A stretch of DNA of 8,983 nucleotides from Clostridium sp. CAG:557 (GTDB lineage Bacteria > Bacillota > Clostridia > Oscillospirales > Acutalibacteraceae): the NCBI GenBank assembly GCA_000435275.1, contig FR883883.1, forward strand, positions 1 through 8,983, read 5' to 3'. Positions within the stretch are counted from its first letter, which is position 1. The number at the start of each line of letters is the position of its first letter. The notes beneath the pieces are model-generated. The model was not told the DNA's origin. It worked only from the letters and a program-made list of their open reading frames with translations, and searched no databases. Position numbers and translations under genes: made by a program. Positions 4,869 through 8,983 of this stretch are shown here, piece by piece.

Positions 4869-6857
4869 GTGCTGGAATTGAGTTTGAAAAAATATTCGCG
4901 CTATATTTTTTGTTTTGTATTGGTTGTTGCAGTATTTTCTGCGTATATCGCGAGGCTTGTGGACTGGCAGATTGTCAACGGTGAGGAGTATCGTGAACGT
5001 GCCAACAGAAGCAGTATTTATAGAAATAAGACTGATGCTCTACGTGGCGAAATTTTTGATGTAAATGGTGTCGGATTTGCGGAAAATATTACTGGATACA
5101 AAATTATGTTTGATAGATTTGCTTTGGACGCCGATAAAGAAAATCAGACGATTTTGGATTTAATTTCCTTGATGAGTTTGAAAAATGAGCCGTTTATCGA
5201 TGAACTTCCGATAAAGTTGGTTTCGGACAATCAGTTTGAGTTTATTGAGGGCAAAGAAAAAGAAATTAAGGAGCTAAAAGGGAAAAATAGGCTAAATTTG
5301 AATTCATATTCGACAGCAAATGAGTGTATGGAAAAGTTGGCACAAAAATATGATTGTGGAAATTTTGATTCCAAAACAAGGCGTGATATTATCAGCGTGA
5401 AATATAATATGGAGGTCAATGGCTATTACGATTCGATGGCGAGCTCTTACACATTTGCTGACGACATTAGCCCGGAACTTTTGGCGATTGTTTCAGAGCA
5501 ATTTCAGGATAATCCTGGGGTGAGAATAGGCCTTTCAGCAAAAAGACAGCCTGTCAATTCAGATTTGGCGCCGCATATCATAGGCTCTGTTGGAAAAATT
5601 TCAGAAGAGCAGTATGAACGATTAAAAGAAAAAGGTTACTCTCATGAAGACGTTGTTGGCAAAAGCGGAATAGAGGCCGCTATGGAAGAATATTTGAGAG
5701 GAGTCGCTGGTGAAAAAAAGGTTGAAGTGGCTAGAGATGGTGCGGTTTTACACACTCCAAACGCTAAGGAGGCAAAGCCTGGAAATACAGTTTTCTTGAC
5801 AATAGATTCACGGCTCCAAAAAGTTGCTAACGAATCGCTCGCAAAGGCAATACAGTCATCCGGACAGCCTGATTGTATTGCGGGTGGAGTCGTTGCGCTG
5901 AGCGTAAAAGATTTTTCAGTTCTGGCTGCAGCAACTTACCCGAGCTACGATTTGGCAAAGTTAACTGAACCTGGTTATTATTCGCAGCTAGCAAACGACA
6001 AGGCAAATCCGTTATTTAATCGAGCCTTTCAAGGAGCTTTCGCGCCAGGTTCGATTTTTAAGCCGCTGGTGGCTTGCGGGGCCCTTGAAGAAGGTGTTTT
6101 AACGACGGAGGATAAGATTAAGTGTGTTGGAATTTATCATTATCCTGGGCATAATTTTACAACAAAATGCCTTGGTGTTCACGGGAATGCCGATTTAAAT
6201 TATGCGATGGCGAAATCTTGTAACGTGTATTTTTCTGAAGCCGGCAGACGTTTGGGCATAGAAAATATGAATCTTTACGCCAAAAGGTTTGGCTTGGGCG
6301 TAAAAACCGGCATAGAGCTAACAGAAACTACTGGAATTTTGGCTGGGCCAGAATATAGCCGTTCTATCGGTTCACGATGGAGCAATTTGGTAACGATTAA
6401 AGCTGCAATTGGACAATCTGACAACCAATTTTCACCGTTACAATTGGCAACTTACGTTGCGACTATTGCGAATGGCGGAAATCGTTATCGCCCACATTTG
6501 ATCAGAAAAATTACCGATTATCGACGTGAAAATATTGTTATGGAAAATAATCCAGACTCACCGGAACTTGTTGAGACAGCGGGGGTTTCTGAGGAACATT
6601 TGAACATGGTAAAGACTGCAATGCGCCAAGTTGTTCTTTCGGGTACGGCGACGAATTTTAATGGATATATGGTTCCAGTCGCCGCAAAAACAGGTACAGC
6701 ACAAAACAACGGTTCTGACCACACTACGTTTATTTGCTTTGCACCTTACGAAAATCCAGAAATTGCGATTGCTGTAGTTGTTGAGCACGGCGCAAAGGGT
6801 ATGGTTTCAAAAATCGTGGCCAAAGATATTATGGATGCTTATTTTTCTAATAAATAA
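4869..6857 (+). CDS. mrdA: penicillin-binding protein 2 (class B transpeptidase of the elongasome)
   Basis: Class B PBP of 662 residues that cross-links peptidoglycan during elongation with RodA and MreBCD. One N-terminal membrane anchor (about 11-30) is followed by the dimerisation/pedestal domain, starting with RGEIFDVNGVGFAENITGYKI (about 59-79) and including VVGKSGIEAAMEEYLRG (about 262-278). The transpeptidase domain runs from about 310 to the end. It has the nucleophile motif S395-I-F-K398, second motif S450-C-N452 and third motif K607-T-G-T610, all intact, plus GQSDNQFSPLQLA (515-527). It ends about 50 residues after KTG, with no PASTA domains. The start is ambiguous. GTG at 4869 fits AAAGGA at 4856-4861 (7-nt gap), while TTG at 4878 fits AAAGGGG at 4861-4867 (10-nt gap); the difference is three residues. 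It follows mreD by 19 bp. It could equally be named pbpA or pbp2. Confidence 0.94.
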   Translation: MLELSLKKYSRYIFCFVLVVAVFSAYIARLVDWQIVNGEEYRERANRSSIYRNKTDALRGEIFDVNGVGFAENITGYKIMFDRFALDADKENQTILDLISLMSLKNEPFIDELPIKLVSDNQFEFIEGKEKEIKELKGKNRLNLNSYSTANECMEKLAQKYDCGNFDSKTRRDIISVKYNMEVNGYYDSMASSYTFADDISPELLAIVSEQFQDNPGVRIGLSAKRQPVNSDLAPHIIGSVGKISEEQYERLKEKGYSHEDVVGKSGIEAAMEEYLRGVAGEKKVEVARDGAVLHTPNAKEAKPGNTVFLTIDSRLQKVANESLAKAIQSSGQPDCIAGGVVALSVKDFSVLAAATYPSYDLAKLTEPGYYSQLANDKANPLFNRAFQGAFAPGSIFKPLVACGALEEGVLTTEDKIKCVGIYHYPGHNFTTKCLGVHGNADLNYAMAKSCNVYFSEAGRRLGIENMNLYAKRFGLGVKTGIELTETTGILAGPEYSRSIGSRWSNLVTIKAAIGQSDNQFSPLQLATYVATIANGGNRYRPHLIRKITDYRRENIVMENNPDSPELVETAGVSEEHLNMVKTAMRQVVLSGTATNFNGYMVPVAAKTGTAQNNGSDHTTFICFAPYENPEIAIAVVVEHGAKGMVSKIVAKDIMDAYFSNK

Positions 6858-6886
6858 CTTTTTTTGCAATTTTTATCAAAAAATAG

Positions 6887-6916
6887 TTGATTTTTTGGTT
6901 AAGTAAATTGTATAAT
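6887..6916 (+). promoter_or_regulatory. candidate upstream promoter of mgsA
   Basis: TTGATT (6887-6892), an 18-bp spacer and a perfect TATAAT (6911-6916). The predicted start near 6923 would give a 5' leader of about 165 nt. Confidence 0.55.
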
Positions 6917-6958
6917 TATCTTGTTCGTTGTAAATTTTTGCATTTTATAAAAAAATTA

Positions 6959-6987
6959 TTGAATTTATTTTCCTTATATGATATCAT
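6959..6987 (+). promoter_or_regulatory. candidate second promoter of mgsA
   Basis: TTGAAT (6959-6964), a 17-bp spacer and TATCAT (6982-6987). Transcripts from about 6994 would begin just before the hairpin 7006-7025. The AT-rich context makes chance matches possible. Confidence 0.45.
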
Positions 6988-7088
6988 GTATTGAGAAGAA
7001 TTTTTATCCACCAGATATTGTGGATTTTAAAAATATATTGAATTGCGCCTACTTTTGGTGTATGCTTATTATTAGGAGTGACTTTCTT

Positions 7089-7493
7089 ATGAATATTGCG
7101 CTTATTGCTCATGATGCTAAAAAAGAATTAATGGTACAGTTTTGCATTGCTTATTCCGGAATTTTTAATAAACACAATTTGTGTGCTACCGGCATTACTG
7201 GCAAAATGATTTCTGAGTCAACTGGGCTTAAAGTTCAAAGATTTTTAAGCGGTTCTCAAGGCGGAATGCAGCAAATTGCGGCTAGAATAGCTTGTAATGA
7301 AATTGATATGTTACTTTTCTTTAGAGATCCAATGGGAAAAAGTATGATGGATGCTAATGATGTTAGTTTGCTAAGGCTTTGCGATATGCATGGCATTCCT
7401 GTGGCTACCAATATTGCAACTGCTGAAGTTTTGATTCACGGACTCGACAGAGGTGACCTGGAGTGGAGAAACGTGGTTAGCCCGCATAGCTAA
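7089..7493 (+). CDS. mgsA: methylglyoxal synthase family protein with altered active site
   Basis: A 134-residue protein matching methylglyoxal synthase (EC 4.2.3.3; dihydroxyacetone phosphate to methylglyoxal plus phosphate, a cytoplasmic bypass of lower glycolysis) over its full length. Visible family motifs are IALIAHDAKKELM (3-15), the phosphate-binding loop ATGITGKMI (33-41), LSGSQGG (53-59), LLFFRDP (75-81), IPVATNIATAEVLI (103-116). The oddity is at residue 60. The family has GGDQQ, whose Asp (Asp71 in E. coli) is the catalytic base; here it reads GGMQQ. The position of the active-site His (E. coli His98) appears to be Met87. The Asp of the RDP motif is kept, and Asp91 may match Asp101. 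The rest is well conserved, so the fold and phosphate site are probably intact while activity is doubtful. ATG at 7089 has AGGAG at 7074-7078 (10-nt gap) and gives the standard N-terminus. A strong terminator follows. Confidence 0.87.
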   Translation: MNIALIAHDAKKELMVQFCIAYSGIFNKHNLCATGITGKMISESTGLKVQRFLSGSQGGMQQIAARIACNEIDMLLFFRDPMGKSMMDANDVSLLRLCDMHGIPVATNIATAEVLIHGLDRGDLEWRNVVSPHS

Positions 7494-7514
7494 TTGGATT
7501 TTTATACATACCTT

Positions 7515-7546
7515 TAACCGACAAGCTTTTTTGTCGGTTATTTTTT
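7515..7546 (+). terminator. strong intrinsic terminator after mgsA
   Basis: A perfect 10-bp stem (7515-7524 TAACCGACAA with 7531-7540 TTGTCGGTTA), loop GCTTTT, followed directly by six T residues. It lies only 28 bp before the hisS ATG, so it also sits in the hisS leader. Confidence 0.88.
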
Positions 7547-7574
7547 AATTTTGCTTCTTTTTGGGGGTTTTTGC

Positions 7575-8885
7575 ATGAAATTGTTAACAAAAGCAGTTCG
7601 TGGAACACAAGATATTTTGCCGTCGGACAGCTATAAATTTCGGTTTGTTCAGGATATTATGCTTAATGAGGCCAAATTGTATGGGTTTAAAGAAATAAGA
7701 ACGCCGATTTTTGAGCATACAGAACTTTTTGACAGGGGCGTTGGCGGTGATACGGATGTGGTTCAGAAAGAAATGTATACTTTTAACGATAAAGGCGGGC
7801 GCTCGCTGACGTTGAAGCCGGAAGGGACGGTTTCTGCGGCTAGAGCTATGCTTGAACACGGAATTTTTAACGATGCGCTTCCGTTGAAAATGACTTATAT
7901 TACGCCGTGTTATCGGTACGAAAAGCCACAATCTGGGCGGTATCGAGAATTTTATCAGTTTGGCGTGGAAATGTTTGGCGCAGCTTCTCCGGCGGCCGAC
8001 GCAGAGATTATTTGTTTGGCGACGACTTTATTTGAGCGACTCGGAATTTCGAATTTATCTTTGGAAATTAACTCGATTGGCTGTCCGAAGTGCAGAAAAA
8101 ATTATCAAACGGCGCTGAAAAATTATTTTTCTGCGTACAAAAATGACTTGTGTGCGACTTGCGTTGAGCGTTTAGAAAGAAATCCGATGAGAATCGTCGA
8201 TTGCAAAAATTCAGATTGTCAAAAAATTTCTCAAAATGCGCCGAACATTATCGACTTTTTGTGCGAAGATTGTCAAAAACACTTCGATGATGTGAAAATT
8301 TATTTGGATAATTCTAATATAGAATATAAAATTAACCCGAAAATCGTCCGTGGACTCGATTATTATACGAAAACTGTCTTTGAATTTGTTGCGGAAAATG
8401 ACGCGCAAAGAGGGTTAGTTTGCGGCGGTGGCGGGCGATATGATGGTTTGGTTGAAGAAATTGGCGGAATTTCGATGCCGGCAGTTGGTTTTGGAATAGG
8501 TGTAGAACGACTGTTGCTTTTAATGGAGTCGCAAGAAATTGAAATTCCACAGCCGAAAAAATGTGATATTTTTATTGCGACAGCAGATGAAAATGCTTAT
8601 TTTATGGCATTATGTTTGGCAAAGACTTTGCGTGAAGCTTCATTTTATGCAGAATTCGATGTTGTAGGAAGAGGACTTAAAGCTCAGCTTAAGTATGCAG
8701 GCAAAATTAATGCGAAGTTTTGCTTAGTTTTGGGTGAAAGTGAACTTAGTTTGGGCAAAGCAGAAGTCAAAAATATGTCCACTGGTGAAAAATATAGTGT
8801 TAGGTTGGATGGAAATTTTTTGCATGACTTTGTTGCTGCGGAGGCAAGTTGTGAGTTAAAAGGCTTGAATTTATTAAATGATTGA
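7575..8885 (+). CDS. hisS: histidyl-tRNA synthetase
   Basis: Class II aminoacyl-tRNA synthetase (EC 6.1.1.21) of 436 residues that charges tRNA-His in the cytoplasm. The N-terminus AVRGTQDILP (7-16) is diagnostic. Motif 2 appears as YRYEKPQSGRYREFYQFG (113-130), the histidine-binding HisA segment as RGLDYYTKTVFEF (259-271), GGGGRYDGL (284-292), and motif 3 as FGIGVERLL (306-314). The anticodon-binding domain covers about 326-420. The insertion domain has four cysteine pairs (C170/C173, C193/C196, C210/C215, C230/C233), a pattern I associate with Firmicutes HisRS and a possible metal site. The start is ATG at 7575 with TTGGGGG at 7561-7567, a 7-nt gap; an in-frame TTG at 7551 would place the SD inside the gene. 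No aspS follows in the visible 98 bp, although hisS-aspS is a common pair. No T-box leader is seen and no clear promoter lies between the upstream terminator and the gene. Confidence 0.96.
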   Translation: MKLLTKAVRGTQDILPSDSYKFRFVQDIMLNEAKLYGFKEIRTPIFEHTELFDRGVGGDTDVVQKEMYTFNDKGGRSLTLKPEGTVSAARAMLEHGIFNDALPLKMTYITPCYRYEKPQSGRYREFYQFGVEMFGAASPAADAEIICLATTLFERLGISNLSLEINSIGCPKCRKNYQTALKNYFSAYKNDLCATCVERLERNPMRIVDCKNSDCQKISQNAPNIIDFLCEDCQKHFDDVKIYLDNSNIEYKINPKIVRGLDYYTKTVFEFVAENDAQRGLVCGGGGRYDGLVEEIGGISMPAVGFGIGVERLLLLMESQEIEIPQPKKCDIFIATADENAYFMALCLAKTLREASFYAEFDVVGRGLKAQLKYAGKINAKFCLVLGESELSLGKAEVKNMSTGEKYSVRLDGNFLHDFVAAEASCELKGLNLLND

Positions 8886-8903
8886 GACTAGGCCAGAAGT
8901 TGG

Positions 8904-8983
8904 GGCGGGGCCCAAACTTTTTTGTAAAAAGTTTTAGTTGCATCGTTTTGATGCGGCTGCAACCGAAGGTTGCGGGCCCCGCC
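8904..8983. repeat. intergenic palindromic element B downstream of hisS: outer stem closing three hairpins
   Basis: The outer arms GGCGGGGCCC (8904-8913) and GGGCCCCGCC (8974-8983) are perfect complements, and the stem may continue past the window edge. Inside are three hairpins: 8914-8922 with 8926-8934 (9 bp, loop TGT), 8940-8944 with 8950-8954 (GCATC/GATGC, loop GTTTT) and 8959-8964 with 8968-8973 (GCAACC/GGTTGC, loop GAA). The first and third hairpins abut the outer stem with no spare base. The topology equals that of element A at 1168-1258. It lies 18 bp after the hisS stop and might serve as an mRNA end, though no T-tract is visible. Confidence 0.82.

Larger units (their letters stand above)
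6858..7088. other. AT-rich gap between PBP2 and mgsA
   Basis: It holds no gene. A frame in phase with mgsA is open from TTG/ATG codons near 6978, but those codons have no SD and would add 37 non-family residues. An AT-rich hairpin (6875-6883 with 6891-6899) may end the mre operon weakly; no T-tract follows it. Two promoter-like sequences and a small hairpin (7006-7011 ATCCAC with 7020-7025 GTGGAT) point to a long mgsA leader. Confidence 0.5.

Noticed and set aside
6978..7088. N-terminal extension of mgsA by 37 residues
   Set aside because: There is no ribosome binding site, the residues are unlike the family, and a good SD exists for ATG at 7089.
7500..7574. T-box leader for hisS
   Set aside because: The gap is too short and lacks specifier-stem and TGGNACCGCG-type antiterminator motifs; it is explained by the mgsA terminator.

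Overview
The window is an AT-rich stretch of a low-GC Gram-positive chromosome. Ribosome binding sites are purine-rich, half of the plus-strand genes appear to use TTG or GTG starts, and the proteins look clostridial. I read it as Clostridia, probably an uncultured Ruminococcaceae/Oscillospirales-type organism; the genus cannot be fixed from the sequence. It is core chromosome, not a mobile island: no transposase, phage gene or CRISPR array is visible.

Layout. At the left edge a small membrane-anchored protein starts on the minus strand and runs off the window. Divergent from it is a gene-free transcription unit, about 275-594, with a good sigma-A promoter, a three-way-junction-like fold and an intrinsic terminator: a candidate structured ncRNA of about 320 nt. 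Next come zapA (cell-division ring protein with a long coiled coil), dut (dUTPase), and the cell-elongation cluster mreB-mreC-mreD-PBP2 (mrdA/pbpA type). After a gap with candidate promoters comes a methylglyoxal synthase homologue (mgsA), a strong terminator, and hisS (histidyl-tRNA synthetase).

How the genes fit together. MreB filaments, MreC and MreD form the elongasome scaffold that positions the class B transpeptidase encoded just downstream; ZapA belongs to the FtsZ division machinery. Dut and HisS are housekeeping enzymes. In several clostridia the order after the mre-PBP block is minC-minD-minE-rodA-mgsA, so PBP2 directly followed by mgsA suggests the min/rodA genes were lost or moved.

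What is unusual. (1) The MgsA homologue has Met where the family has its catalytic Asp (GGD to GGM), and probably Met for the active-site His. (2) Intergenic spaces carry compact palindromic elements. Two of them (1168-1258 and 8904-8983) have unrelated sequences but the same architecture: a GC-rich outer stem closing three back-to-back hairpins. A third (1992-2069) shares modules with the small minus-strand ORF and looks like a version with an extra hairpin inserted. A fourth lies inside the mreC-mreD gap. (3) The 320-nt ncRNA candidate matches no family I can name with confidence.
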